Shown here piece by piece: positions 1 through 15,300 of a stretch of DNA of 64,000 bases. This stretch comes from Pteria penguin (lineage: Eukaryota > Mollusca > Bivalvia > Pterioida > Pteriidae). Under the pieces are notes generated by a model. It did not search any database. It saw only the letters and a program-made list of their open reading frames with translations, and had not been told where the DNA came from. The stretch lies in assembly GCA_035048485.1 (NCBI GenBank), contig CM068583.1, forward strand, positions 26,631,841 through 26,695,840, given 5' to 3'. The translations under genes were made by a program, and so were the position numbers. Numbering within the stretch: position 1 is the first letter of the stretch; every line of letters starts with the position of its first letter.

Positions 1-325
1 CAAAAACACTGAGGTATTATAAAACAGTAAAAAACTGAAAAAAATGGGACAATTTGTATAGAGCCAGAGTTCATGATTAGCAAAGGATCCTAGTGACAGA
101 AACATGATAGCACAGTCTCGTACTTGTCGCAGAGAACCCGAACGAGAGTATGCCTAAGGCCTAATGTATGGCAGTGAATCTGAACGAGTTGTCTTTCTTG
201 TAAACCACTAGGTGGCATGTACTACCTCCGGATGGATAGCAGATGACAGATCATGAAATCAATCGATGAAGAATGTTATCGACAGCAACAAGTACCATAC
301 CTTTGACAAATAACCACTGAAAAAC
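1..325. other. Presumed 5' flank / 5'UTR of GRTP1
   Basis: No open frame or repeat is recognised here. If the predicted first exon at 326 is right, this stretch holds the promoter and 5'UTR; an in-frame TAA lies just upstream of the ATG. No TATA box is evident. Confidence 0.25.
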
Positions 326-3300
326 ATGTCAACACCTAATAATGTGCTGAGAAGGTATGTGTATTTTGTTTCTTATCAGAGTTATCATGTCGTGATGTTT
401 TCCGGATTTCTACAAACTTGGTTTACATTTTTTGAATTTGAGCTGTTGAGTACGGACTACTGTACTGGCACGGGTGGGACTAAAGGCCGAACCTAACGAA
501 CGTGTCGAACCTAGCCGAACCTAAGCTTTATTTAAGCTATTTTTGAATATATTTAATTGATTTTTATGTTTATTGATGTAATGAGGTCATAACTAATCAT
601 TTCTACACCCAAAAATAAAAAATATTCCATATCAATTGAAATATAGCTTTATCACTTGTTGAACCTAACGATCGAACGTGTTAAGTCGAACTGGGTAGCG
701 TGTCGAACCTAAGCTTTATTTAAGCTATTTCTGAATACATTTAATTTATTTTAATGTTACTTTATGTAATAAGGGCATATCTAACCAATTCTACACCCCA
801 AAATAAAATGTATAAAATATTAAGTGAAATATACCTTTAACAATTGTCGAACATAGAGTACATGTCAGTCGGCGCCATCTTGGAATCAAGAAAAGTGTTG
901 ACGGTCATTTACCAAACATTACGTTCAATATTTTATATACTTAAAATTTGGTTCTTATCGTTAATTTAAAAATTATTGGAAAAAACAGCAAGTTTGGATA
1001 TTTGTTTGAAAAAATCAGTTATGAAATCGAGATAGATCTTTTGTAAATTCATTCACATGGTGCGAGATTTGAATCAGTTTTGTTTGACAACCCAGGCCTA
1101 CTAATCAAAAAGTGAAAATTTATAATAATGAGGAATAATGTTTGCGACAGAAGACATAAAATTTGCCTTGCTACCTCATTATTCCCCGAGTAATTTTTGT
1201 TACGCATACCGGTGACTTATAATTATTCTAGAACTAAGTGTTTTATAAATGCAGTATAAAATATTTTTAAAGACGATTGAATATTCAAAGCAGTGTGTTA
1301 AAAGGAGTACTTATCTATACACAGCAACACGACAATTGACGAGCAAATGGATAAAATAACTAGATGATTTCTTTTTTTTCCCCCGAAGCCATATGAAATT
1401 TAATCTGACACATTTGACGTCTCCCAAAAATCCAGACAAATAGGCACCTTAACCTTTTGGTATTGAAACCAGTATGTATGTAGTAATTTTTAGTTTTATT
1501 GGTCACTCTTATGTGATATTTGGCCCTTAGTGTTTGGCCCTTATTATTCTGTTCATACTATTGTACATATGTTCTTAAAACCTGAAATAGATATTTTTTA
1601 ACCCATTTGGGGTGCTCCTTAACCAGAGGAGGAAGTTCCAAGCTGAAACTGAAACTGAACAGGCATTGCCAGTCTAGTGAACTACTTCCGAATGAAAACA
1701 CTGTGTACACGTATTTGTTATGACACTGTAAATTTACGTAAGGGAAACTATATCAAAGTTAATAATGAAGAAATAAAGTGACCAAATAGATATGACTTTA
1801 TGGCTTTGTTCTTAGCAGACAGAAAAATCCTGTGTCATTATTGAAAGAAAAGGCTGAAAAACATACCAGATTACACCATTTTCTTCGAAATATTAGGGTA
1901 GACCCCCTCCCGTACCCTCCCCCTCTCGGCACTTTGTGCCTCAGGTACAGAATGCAGATGACCAATCAAGTGCTCTTAAAAATGCAATCGTTTTTAGTCG
2001 TCGTGATAGAGAATGTGTTTCATAATGATATTAAGCGCCTTCATTGAAATGGCATATTTCATGTCTTATGCCTCAATTATTTTTCATCAATATCATTTTA
2101 AATTTTCGCTTTTTATTGAATAGGCCTTCCATGTTGTCTAACAAAGTCGTTCAAATCTCGCACCGCACATGTAAATTTAAAGAAAGGTCTATCTCAAATT
2201 CATTCATGATTTTATCTAACAAATATCTTTGAATATTGCCATTATCTTGCAATATTTTAAGAATTAACAATAAGAATAAAATACTTATTAGATCTATATT
2301 AATATGTGAAATATTAAATAAATGATATATGACTGTCAACACTTTTCTTGATTCCAAGATGGCGCCGACCGACATGTACTCTATGCTCGACAATTGTTAA
2401 AGGTATATTTCACTTAATATTTTATATATTTTATTTTGGGGTATAGAATTGGTTAGATATGCCCTTATTACATAAAGTAACATTAAAATAAATTAAATGT
2501 ATTCAGAAATAGCTTAAATAAAGCTTAGGTTCGACACGTTACTCAGTTCGACTCGACACGTTCGATAGTTAGGTTTGACAAGTGATAAAGCTATATTTCA
2601 ATTGATATGGTATATTTTTTATTTTTTGATGTAGAAATGATTAGATATGACCTCATTACATCAATAAACATAAAAATCAATTAAATATATTCAAAAATAG
2701 CTTAAATAAAGCTTAGGTTCGGCTAGGTTCAACACGTTCGTTAGGTTCGGCCTTTAGTCCCACCATACCGGCACTGTACCAGTCGCCGGCTAAAATTTGT
2801 GGGTTTTTTTTGACAATTTCACCAGTTTTTTTCACGAATTTCTGCGTGAAACTTACATCAAATATAGGTTAACTCTTTCTCCACCAGAATATCTAAAAAA
2901 TTCAAAATTAATAGCGTAATAGCTGTTGTTTTGGATTGTTGAACAGTGAAGTATGGTGCTATTTTGTCATGTCAACTGTACCAGTCACTGGCTACCTCAT
3001 TTATTGGTTAAGAGGTGACCTACAGGGAAAATGAATGCACAAATAAAAGTGCGTTAATTAAGTTGAATTGCAGTTTTATTTATAATGTGATCAGCTTAAT
3101 ATAACATACATATAATATAGAAGGGACACATGTATATATAGATATATACGTCCCTGAATATAGCAATGAAAAGGGTCACACTAAGTTTACCCTAAACCCT
3201 TTTAGAATAAACCAAACACTGCCAAGCATTCAGCATTCTTGAAGGTCCAAATGTCTATATTATTTGTATTTTCCTTGCACTTTGTCATATAGTGTTGATC

Positions 3301-6247
3301 TAGAGACATTTTATTCCCTAGATGCTTGGTGATAATTCAGTGATTTAACATCACTAATGGCCCTGCCCATGGCCTCATCTGTATATGTCCTTTCAGATAT
3401 ATCTATAAAATGATATGGGCATAATCTTAATTATCTTTAGAATTTTATTTTTACTCGTAAACCCCTTATTGCACCCCTGTGAAAAGTATGTCATCCCCAA
3501 CTTTGAACCCAAAATAAGGTCAGTATCTAGAAAGAAACCTTAAAATTTAACATCATGACTCACTTCCCCAGCGCGTGAAATGACAGTTTACATGACAGAA
3601 GTTGGTTTTTTTTTTTCATATACCTTTGTGTTAATGATTTTAAGGTAGATTTCTTTTTTTTTCTGTTTGTCTTCTCGTCTATTGCACACAATATGTTGCA
3701 AAACATTTGAAAAATCACACTTGTTATAGGTGAAGTAACGTTATAGCCAGCGACTGGTCTTAGCCGGCAATTGGTCTTAGCCGGCAACTGGTACAGTGCC
3801 AGTACTATAGTAAAGTTTCATCTTGTCTTCCAACACTTCACGCTAGACTAGAGTGAGACTGTCTACTTGTATACACATCAGCTGTATTTTTTCTGTAGGT
3901 TTTAGGTACTGTGATCATATAGTAAGCACCTAAAATTGAAAATTGGAGTTACATGTAGGTACCATCTTGTGAGAAGTCCCTCACCCCTCCTCAACCGCAA
4001 AACATCGCTTCCCAAAACCAGGACAGAAACAAAAACCTAAACGAAAAATATGTCAGTTGGCAGTACTTAGAAAAATTAAAATGGTACTAATTATCCAGAA
4101 TGACATTGTAAAAAAATGGTGCAAAAAATGACAGGAATGGTGCTGACAATAGCTGAGAGTAAAATTTGCACTCACCCACATGCATTAGCAATTGAAATCG
4201 ACCTGTGGGCAACTAAAAATTGTCTACATGGTCATCTACATGGCGAGTAATAAAATCTAGATAGAAGGTTTTGTTTTTGGCTTAGTACAGTCCAAATGAA
4301 AAGGTGAAAATCCAAGAAACAGGTGAATGCTTTTGGTTAAATGTACTTCTACTTTGTTTTGATCTTTCTTTTTCCATTTCCATTTTCCACAGTTAAATGA
4401 AAGAATTATAAAGAAATGCAATAAATTCTTTGATTTTGTTTGTTTGTTTGTTTTTTTTTTTTCATGTGGGTCCCTGGATTTTCTAAGTTAGGGAACAACA
4501 TGGCTCCTGAACTATTTCATTTGAATTTTGCTCCCTGCAATAGCAATTATAAATATAAAATAAGAGTCTTATTTTGTGTTTTCATGCAGGAATAAATTAC
4601 AATGTCTGATACATTTGAGATATAATGCGCTAATGGGCATCATATCTAATAAATGCATCAGCCATTGTAATTTATTCCTGCGAAAACACAAAATAAGATA
4701 CTTATTCTATATAAATGCGCTTTTAACGCCAAAATATCATACTGGAAACTTCCATTTCCCATTTATAAACTGCTTCATTAAATCATTCCAGAGGGAAGTT
4801 ATGAATTGAAAGAAACATCCGGTGTCCCATGACAATGTAACGTTTATCCAGAATGACATACTTTCATCGAAAGTCAAGCACATTAGCGCAAAATACCACT
4901 TTGATGACATCACGCAAGATTGGAAATGTCGAAAATTTCATTATGACCTTCCACAATTAATAATCAAAAGACTCTGCCAAATATCACTTTTTGTGTTGAA
5001 AAGTGGGTCAAATATGGGGTGTTATGACGTCACAGATCAATGTAATTTATACAGAAATAAAATACACAGGTCTTGAAAGCTTTATCTCAGGCAATTACAG
5101 TGGTTGTGCATATATATAATTTTAATGTAAACATTGTAAGAAGAATTTTGATAGAATTGATTTGATGGAACTGATATAGGTAATACAAAAATTTTAAAAT
5201 TTGGAATATTTATTCTTATATAAATAAATATCATGTTTTAATTCATTTATCTTACACTTACGATGTTTTGCCAGATTTTTATCCACAATGTCAATGGGAC
5301 AAATAGAGAAGTGGAATAAAGATATGGTTTTAATCATATGGGTGTTTGCTTTGTCCGTTAATAGACCATATTCCGATTTTGATAAATGACGACTTTTTGT
5401 CCGAGCTGATACCTTTTGGCGTTGTTTTTCATAGTGATGTTATAATGAATCTATGTCATGCGTTATGATGTCACTATGAAAAACAACGCCAAAATGCATT
5501 AGCTCGGACAAAAAGACAGCAGTTATCAAAACCGGAATATGGTCCAATTAAATTCATTGTATCCTATACAAACCCAATTTGGATACATGTATATTGATAC
5601 CTTGTACTTAATTACCAAAAGGCGAAGATACATGTACCTATAATCCCTACAGGTAAAAATAGATTGCAGTTATTGGTTTTTATATGTCTGTCATTTTACG
5701 GGACATATTGCCGGTACATTTCGGTGATGTCTGTCCATCCATCCGTTACACTTTGTCTTCAAGGCATAGATTCTACATACCTTGATAGATTAACATCATA
5801 CTTTATAGAATTGGTCATGAGGGGAAGATGGTGTGTCAAGACCTTGAATAAAGGTCATATCTGTAAGATCAAGGTGAATTATTAATCAAATGAAAGTATA
5901 CGGGGTTTTTTTTTTTTTGTTTAAAACCTTTGCTTCAGACGTATAGAATTATTTATGTACATCTATGTCTGATTAACAGACTATAGTTTTGATGTTGATT
6001 GATTATCATTTTATTTAAGATTTAATTGAATAAATCAGATTAGTTTAGTTTAGATTATTCGGTCAAAAGCAATACATTATAGACATGTTATTGCATTTAA
6101 TAAAACAAAATGTACAACATAAGTATAATAATACATTGTTAGAAATAAATAGAAAAAGAAAAGAAATATTATTCACCTGCCGACCCTATTTTAAATTGTA
6201 AATGAAAGTCGATCAGAATCGAACTTATATATAAACGTGTGTGTGTG

Positions 6248-6330
<83 letters not shown>

Positions 6331-9300
6331 ATATTGGCATGACATGAATAATCTAAATATGTTCTCAATGTAAAATTAATGAAAAAAGGAATTCTCTATA
6401 ATATGTTGAAATTTTCTCAATTTCCCCCAAAATGTCGATAAAATTTCCAATTTCAAGGGATCCAGGACCCGTACCAAAAAGTGTTGTAACAGCCCTGGTC
6501 CTATAAAATTTGAGTTGGTCCTGTAAAGTTTGGCCTTTTACGGGACCGATTGTCCTGTAAAAAATTTAAGTTCTTGTGAAGTCTGGGTAAAGTTCACATG
6601 GCATATGATATTTCAATCATTACCTGGGCCATAAATTTTTACCCCTTGCATGGATTTGAATAAAATTTTACAGAATTATTGCCCAGGACCCAAGGGTGTG
6701 TTATGACCTGAACCAAGGTCATATATGCAAGGTCAAAATCATAATATATATCATATTATGTGTTAATCTTTGTCTGAGCCATAACGTTTTACCCCTTGTA
6801 TGGATCTTAATAATATTTCACAGAATTGTTGTCCAGTACCCAAGGGTGTGTCAAGACTTTGAACCAAGGTCATATCTGCATAGTCAAGGTCACCGTGCAT
6901 ATGATGGGTAAATCTGTCCAGGCCATAACTTTTTACCCTTTGCATGGATTTGAATAATATTTGACAGAATTGTTGCCAAAGATGTGTCGTGACTTTGCAC
7001 CAAGATAATATATTCAAGATCAAGGTCACTGTGCATCTGTTTCCTGCTTCAATTTAAACAACGGGCATATTATGCAATATTAGGCATAACTTTTGTTGGG
7101 TAGTAAATCAAGTTCCTTGTATGATATCCAAACTATATTTCGATATATGAATACTTAACATAAGAGGAAGATGACTATTGACATTGTTGGATCACAGTGA
7201 AAAACAATCAGAATAGTACTCCAAGGATTTTATTTTTCCATTTTTATTGATAAATCTTAATGCATCCCTGCTTTTTTAATATTTGATTAACGTAGAATAA
7301 AATTGTGTTTTTTTATTTACACCATGAAATCTATTATGTATGAGATAACAACATTTGATATGGACAAAGGAGACATAAATTTAATTATAGCAAAAGTATT
7401 GAAGAAGTACCATATAAATATTGAATTGAAAAGGGACAAAAAAAAATTATCCATGCATTAATCAAAAAGAAGATATTCCTAGTGCTCAGTTATGGAAAAT
7501 TGTCACATACATGTAAGTGTTGTGACCGTAAAGTCCCACAGTTGGACAACAAAATGGTTTAAGACAAAAATGTCAAATTGCCTGATAAAGCTTCAAGTGG
7601 ATTATGTATAATTTTACTTGATTTATAAAAGGATAGGATACAGAAACAGCATGAATTTACATGACTTTCATAAGTTTTTACGGAAATAAATCATAATGAA
7701 GCAATAATGAAAGTTAAGAAAATGTGTATTTTGTGCTTACTTTACCCTGAAGAGCTAATTGGAATGGTTTGGTATCCCACTCCTTACAACTGGAAGATAA
7801 AGTAGCAGTGCATCTTAGGAAGGGTATTGTTCATTCTTATAGCTATTCAAGTTGTTTAATATTACACATCAGATGCAGGATTTTCAAACTACAATACACA
7901 TAATGCTGCTGTCTTAATGTTTATTTTCTAATGCCAGATTTGAGGTGATGTGATCAGTGCAAATTTTCAGTGAACCAATGGTCTACTTTTCATAGCAGAG
8001 TAGGTAGACCTTCTCAATTTTAGGTGAACTTGGGCTGCCTCTTCACTGTAAGTGTTAGTGTCAAATCCTGCTGTTTGGTTGATAGAAAGGTGTGGCATGT
8101 AGGGATATCAGGGTTTTCAGCAAGGACTGATATCCAGTGAAATACTGCCAGTGGCTAACAAATCATCTTCCCTAGCCAAGGCCTTGATTCGCTTTTCTGA
8201 CAAATAGGTTTTTCACTTACTTGCTGAGTCTAGAACATGAAAATTACTTGCCCTACCTAAAAACTTGCTTGCCGAAGGTTTTAGAATTGTTGAGAAGCTT
8301 TGTAATACATTCAAAACATAACATTTTGTTACATGAATAAGGCACAACCAGGTATTCTTCCTGACTTTATGGATCCATGATCACACTCGGTCATCCCCAG
8401 GCTATGTTTAAGTAAAATATCTAGAAATTAATGATGTGGTACATGTTCGAGAATTCTATTTCTCACTTGCCCATGAGCATGTACTGCTCATGAAACTGCT
8501 TGCCCGACCTAAAATACTGGTCACGTTGGGCGACCATATTTGTCAACCCCTGATACTGCTGCTTCAGACAGCATGTTTCCAGACATAATGTTAGTTTGGA
8601 TCTACCATGACTTTATTGTCTTAAATTGAGTACTATTGAGAACTCTGAACATACATGTTTGCACTTTGCAAGATTTAGAATAATTGAAATAATGATAGTC
8701 ATTTAAATGGCAAGAGAAAAAACGATATGAGATCTAAATCTACAGGAAAGACTCATTTAATGACATCATTTGAAGATTTTCTAGTAATGTATGAAGACTG
8801 TGAGTGAAATAAATTCTATTTAGATAATTATTGTCCAAAAAGAAGTAAAGTTTTGCTCTGCATTGGTCAAAGAATTTGGTGTGATTGAAAGTATGCATGT
8901 AAAATATAAAATTTATGATGATATTGATACATTATCTTAGTATTGTGTGTATTTAATTCTAAGTTTGAAAATATCTTTTTTGCAGTATATCAATACAAAT
9001 GTCATTTCATGTCTTTCACATGTTATTCCAGCTACTTTAAAGTAGTATTCTGCTTTATTCTGGCCAGGCACATAAGTAATGCTAGGGGTTGGAAACATCG
9101 TTCATCTATGATTTACTACTCTTACTCTACACCATTTCAATTATGTTAGATATATCTTTAATGGGAGGTTCCCATTCACTTGCTGCATTTTCAAGTTTGT
9201 GTCTGACTAATGTTTGAATGTCATTGATGTGATTTTTGTATGATTGGTTTTGATTTTTCACCTTTTACACTCGAGTTTTGTTTGCCTCACCTATGGCATA

Positions 9301-12300
9301 GTCCTTGTAAAGTGAGAAGAAATGGTTATTCCAAGGTACTACAAATGCAGACATGATCGACTGTTTCTAAAGTGTGAACATGGAGACTGTAGCTTACTGA
9401 AATGGGACCAATGGATGTACATGTACCCTACTTGTACATGTATGATGATTAAACTCCATGTCCAACTCATTCTCAAGCAGTAGCAAAATCAGTGACCATT
9501 ATATGGTGATCCCTTGATCATACTCTCAAGGTCATAGTTGTATTGACTGTTTGAAAATGTGAATATGTAATTAATTTCCTTCAAAAGTAGCAATATGCCA
9601 CTCTGTTGCCAGGGGAGGGGAAATATTTATTCCATCAGGACAATTTTAGATTTATATACATTAATATTTGTGTCCTCTTAGGAGTAATAAAACATATAGG
9701 GATCATTTTGCATGTCATCCATCTGTCTGTCACATAGAAATTGCCTTTTGAAAAAGGGATAGCAGACAACACATGTTCCTTTGAAAACTCTTTGATCAAT
9801 TCCCATATCTCAGTGGAGTGTCATGACCTTGACTTGCAAGAATGTGTCAAAACATTGCCCTATGGTGATAGGTGTACAGTATATTGAAAGACAAACAGAT
9901 ATACAATATGTACTTAATTAATAGTAAAGTGAATCAGAAAATAACAGTCTGATCACTAACTCAGGTTTGTAATCAATGAAATAATAATCTGTATTGGTGA
10001 TCAGCTGTTGCAGTCTTCACAGTATGACAAAATTACAATGCACTAATGTTCCCACTTTTCCTCTTTTTCCACCACTGTATCCAAACAATTTTATTTCAGA
10101 TTGGTCAATGACTTTCTAGCAGAGTTAATTTAATTTTCTTGGCTAGGAAGTCATTGACCAGTTTGAAAGTCAAAATGCACTTTTATCACATTCTCCTGAA
10201 AAATTGTATCTCCACAGTTATCTTGAACTTTATTACAGTATATAAATGATAGAGAACTTAATTAGTGTAGTATAATTGACATATGCAACAGATGAATAAT
10301 TGATTTGATTTGCTGATATATGATAATATAATTATGATTATCAGAGATTTCATTTGCCTTTACGTCAGTTAATACTGAAGTTATCTTTACTATTTATAGC
10401 AGTGTGGATGGTTATGGCTTTACAAGAGGAGAGGACTTTGACCATGAGACTTATGAGGAATTTATGTCACGATATATTGCAGTTTTGGCTAGACGTGCTG
10501 CCCGATGGCAAGCCTTAATTGGCACCAAATCCAAAGTCTCTAAAAGTAGTAAAGGTATTGTTCCTACAAACCTTAGGATTCATACATGAATTTGAGTCAT
10601 GATTATAGAAAAATTTTGTATTTCTGGGGAAAAATTTTTTTAATAAATTAATTAATAAAAACCTTCATCTGGATATCAAAAAGATATCAAGATCACTTAA
10701 TGACAGAATTTTTCCAAACCTCAACTGACTAAGATGTATGTACATGTATCCTAAAACATGTATCAAACTATCAGAATCTTCTCCCCCCCCCCCCCCCCAA
10801 TGAATCGGTCAAACACTCCAAGTAATGATATATTGCTGCTGGAACCTGTGTATAGATCTGCAAAATTCCTTATAAAGTTGAAACTTTCTATATTTTCAGT
10901 AAAGCGCTACTGTAGAAAAGGAGTTCCATCAGAACATAGAGCCAATGTGAGTAAAACTATAAGTTTCACTTTTAAAAGTGTAAATATTTTATAACATTGA
11001 ATAGTAAACAATGTATAAAAACTCTGTTTAGGTGTAATATCCATTGTACTGCATGATCAGAAGGCTGGATTTCACTTAGGTACTAGTAATATTGAGAGAG
11101 ATCACATATACTACAATTATGAGTAGGATAATAGCATTATTGTAATAAATTCAGGTCATTGAGATATAGCTTTATTACTTGGTGTTTATCATTTATTGTC
11201 CTCCTTCTACATTTACATACTTACTAATCCGTAAGCAACTGTATCATGTTCACATGTAAATAGTTTAAAATTGCTTAATTGTTCTGACAAGGAGCTTTTA
11301 GAGATTTACGTAGTTAAATAAACAAATTTGAATGGATAGTATTGACGAAATTGACAGAAGAGATTGCTTTGTAGTTTCATTAGTTACAATATGAAGTTGA
11401 ATGAAGTCTTGATTATTGATCAGATTAAATTAAAACAAAACAGGAAGCACATGATTAAGAAAAAGTCATACTGTTATAAAGCATATATATATGTATATTT
11501 ATTCAGATATGGATGTGTATAAGTGGAGCTGAGAAAAGAATGAAAGCTAATCCCATTACATACAGAAATATTCTTCTCAGTCAGCGAGATGAGGCCCTCA
11601 CAGAACCAATCAATATGGGTAATGTTTCACTACTGAAGTTTTACAATTATCTGTTATTTGTCTAGTATTACTGCTAAACACAACTCACTGTTTACATGGT
11701 AGCATCTGCTGAGACAGATGTATTTTGCTATTTTGTGTTTCTTTGGAATCTGATGGTGTCTTAGTATGACTTGGTAATGGTAACATGAGAATGCACTGAA
11801 ATGAACTACAGACTTTTGATTGCTTTGGTTTATATATTACATGCTCTTCACCAAAAAGATCTCGCTGAGGTGCTTAGCAGTTAATTCTTAGATGAGTGAT
11901 TATATCTCAGAAGTTTTGATGTGGTAAATGTTACTTGGGTACTTTACCATTGATAATCATTGCAGTTATTAGTCAGTACATGTTATTTCTTTTAATAAGT
12001 ACAATCATAATCTTTTCTCACAAACAATAATTGTATTTGGTAATTACTCATACCTGCTCTATATCCATAAGTTAAAAACATGTATAAATGTATATGTAAT
12101 AATATTTCCTTTTCTCGATATTTGTATAAATCATATACCCTCTACAATGTTTAGAGAAAACATTTAAGGAAATCAAGGTATTAAAACTTACAATATCGAT
12201 CTTAAACAGATCTACACAGAACATTCCCGGATAACATCTACTTCACTGGAACAGAAGGCTTCAGGAAACCGCTCAATAATGTCCTCATAGCTATCTCTCA

Positions 12301-15300
12301 TAAGAATATAGAAAGAGGATACTGTCAGGTAAACCAATATATCTATGCATAAATTTTCATTAAAATCACAGATCCTTCTATTGCTTTTATATCTATTTTG
12401 ATAGGATATATTTTTTCATAGTTTCCTTTAAAGAGGAAGTAAGACTCACTGTTACTATTGAGGTGTTTGTAAATACATTTCAGATTACATATTATTGATC
12501 AGTTATGAATAATTTAATGAAAGTCCTCATCAGTTTTAATTTAAATAATTGAGTGTGGACATTAGACTTGCTGTAAAAAGATGAAGTAAAAGACTTACAG
12601 TATTTATTGGTAGACCTTCAGGATAATAGAGACTATACTTTTTGTTTTTTCATTCTTGAACTATATTCTCTATTAGATTTTGTTGGTTTCCGACAGGGTA
12701 TGAATTTCATAGCAGGCATGTTATTGATTGTGCTGAAAGATGAAGAGAAGGCATTTTGGTTGATGGACACTCTTATAAATGGAATACTCCCTGGTAAGAA
12801 TTAACATTGCTATTCACATCTGTATTTGAATTCAGATTCTGCATGGAAAATTCTTGGCCTAATAAATCAGGTTTGTAATTTGAAAAATGCATCTTTCATA
12901 ATGTTGACAAATTGTTGATTACAAGAGATTTCCAATGTCTCAAACGAATCACTTATGTCTAAAATATTAAGATAATTTGAATATGAGGATATTTGGTTTC
13001 AATTTTTGTCAGTTATGAATTGTATATCAGGTATGTATTCACAGGATTAATATTCAGTTTAGCAAATTTGACACTGTTACAATTCTTTGTTTCACATAAA
13101 AATAAAATGAAGAAAAATACTAAATATGTAACTTGTAATTTGGATATCCCTTTTCAGATTTCTATTCTCCAGACATGAGATCTATAAAAGCAGAGCAAGA
13201 ATTATTAGGAGAAATCATAAGGTAAATTTTTTTGTTAAAATTATATTTTTTGACAGTGTTACTTTCGTTCTTCAGATCTGACCTTTTAGAAATTCTAAAG
13301 TATAAAGTAAAATTGGGTTCATATTTGTTATAAAGTTGGTTTAAAGGTTCCCATAATTGTTTTCTGTCTTGTTAAGTGTATTATATGTCTATTAGCAATG
13401 TTGTGAATCCAGAGGCTGTTTTAAGGATAGGCATACATGAGACGCAAAAGTCCCTGGTTACCCATATCAAAGGTTCTCTACAGCAAAATGAGAACAATAT
13501 ACTGCACATGCAGGTGCTTCCATTTTTTAGACATAGTAAAAACTGTGGTAGTGACATTTCATATAAAGTTATCTATTACTTTCATATTTTTTTATTGCAA
13601 AATTATGGAATTGTTAAATGCAAGATTAGATTTTCTTATAGCACATTGAATTATATATAGTCACTCAGTTTAATGCTTGCATTAAAGGTGAATCATGGGT
13701 GCATATCTTTTTATTGTCCAGATGGAAGGCTCCTAATCTACATGCACATTTGGAATCGATTGGTGTACAGTGGTTTCTGATAGGTACAAAATGGTTCTTG
13801 TGTCTGTATGCAGATGTGATGCCTGTAGAGGTGAGCAAGTTATTTTTACTCACAAATTCCTCTTGTACTGATGTTTTGATAATAGGGAAGAATAACATGA
13901 TTGCCTTTTATGAAAATATTATTGCTGTGTAAAACAGGCAATTCTTCTAGTATCTTCAGTGCATTATGTTTTCTATTCATCATATGCCAAATATACTGAG
14001 GAACGAATTTTTATTCTTCCATGAATTGAATGAGGTAGAAATATAAATTTTATTATAAATTTATACCAAGAATGAAAGCAAAGGTGAAAATTTGTGACTG
14101 TACACATAAATGATCACATTTAGGTAATGGACATAACTTACATGTCTGATGTAAGTAAATTTGCTTAGGCAACATATACATGTATACATGTATTATCCAT
14201 TCCTGATACCCAAACATTCATTTTATAAGCAATAAAGAAGAAAATATTCTATAAACCTGTAAGTGCTGTGTTTTACATAAGGTACAGCAAAGTTGCTCGG
14301 GACAGATTGAAAATGTGATTTTGCACATTTTTAAAATGTTTTGTACATGTTCATGGTTTATAGATTTTCATTCTTTATATTTTAAATTCTTTGTTATTCT
14401 AGGTGATCCTCACCAGGGTTTACCCAAAATGTTTAAGGGTCTTTATAGCATGTAAATGCGAAGTACATTTAAATGCCCCTGGATTGATAGATCGGGGGGG
14501 GGGGGATATGTTGTTTTTACCTATTTGTCTGTTTGTTTGTCTGTCTGTTTTCAATGTTAACCTTCACCATAAATTTTGAACCATGAGAAGTAGAGGCTCA
14601 TATTTGGCATGCATACTCCACTAATAAAGCCCTTTCAAATTACACCAAGGTCATTGACCTCGTGAACTTGACCATGACCTTTGACCTATCTTTCAAAATT
14701 TGCTCTATTTGGACTTTGTTGATGGAGTGGGGATGGAGGTGGGGGGGGGATTCGTGTTTCACCAAAAAATCTGAAACAGCAATCATGCATAATAATATTT
14801 GTACAGTTTCCTGACAGTAGTGTACAAATGCAAATAGAATTAATTATTTCATTTAGATTATTGGAATGTAATAAAAGCCTTGTTAGTTTGAAGACTACAT
14901 GTCTATAATCATTTGGATCATGTTTGATGTATTGCCTGCAAAGCTATACAACATTTGAAGATCTGCTTTCTCAAGCATCTTTCTGTCTGTCCATCTATCT
15001 GTTTGTCTGGTAGAGTAACACATTTGAAGAATGGTAAGCAGATAGCACATTTGTTGCATTTAACATTCTAGCATTTGGCTTAAAAATACAGTTACCCCAG
15101 TATATATATTTAATTCATTTCAGACTGTGCTTCGAATATGGGATTGCTTATTCTTTGAAGGAACAAAAGTATTACTGAGGGTAGCAGCTACGTTAATTAT
15201 ACAAAATACAGAGAAATTAATGGCTTGTAGAAGCTTTCCAGAAGCCATGGATACTTTCAAAGTTATAACTCAATCAGCTGTCTGTGTAGATTGTCATGAA

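Noticed and set aside
871..890. YY1-like 'aagatggcg' site
   Set aside because: It is within a transposon arm and present in both arms; there is no evidence of a promoter there.
2151..2393. 80-codon minus-strand frame
   Set aside because: It lies wholly in the right arm of the inverted-repeat element. The left arm does not preserve it.
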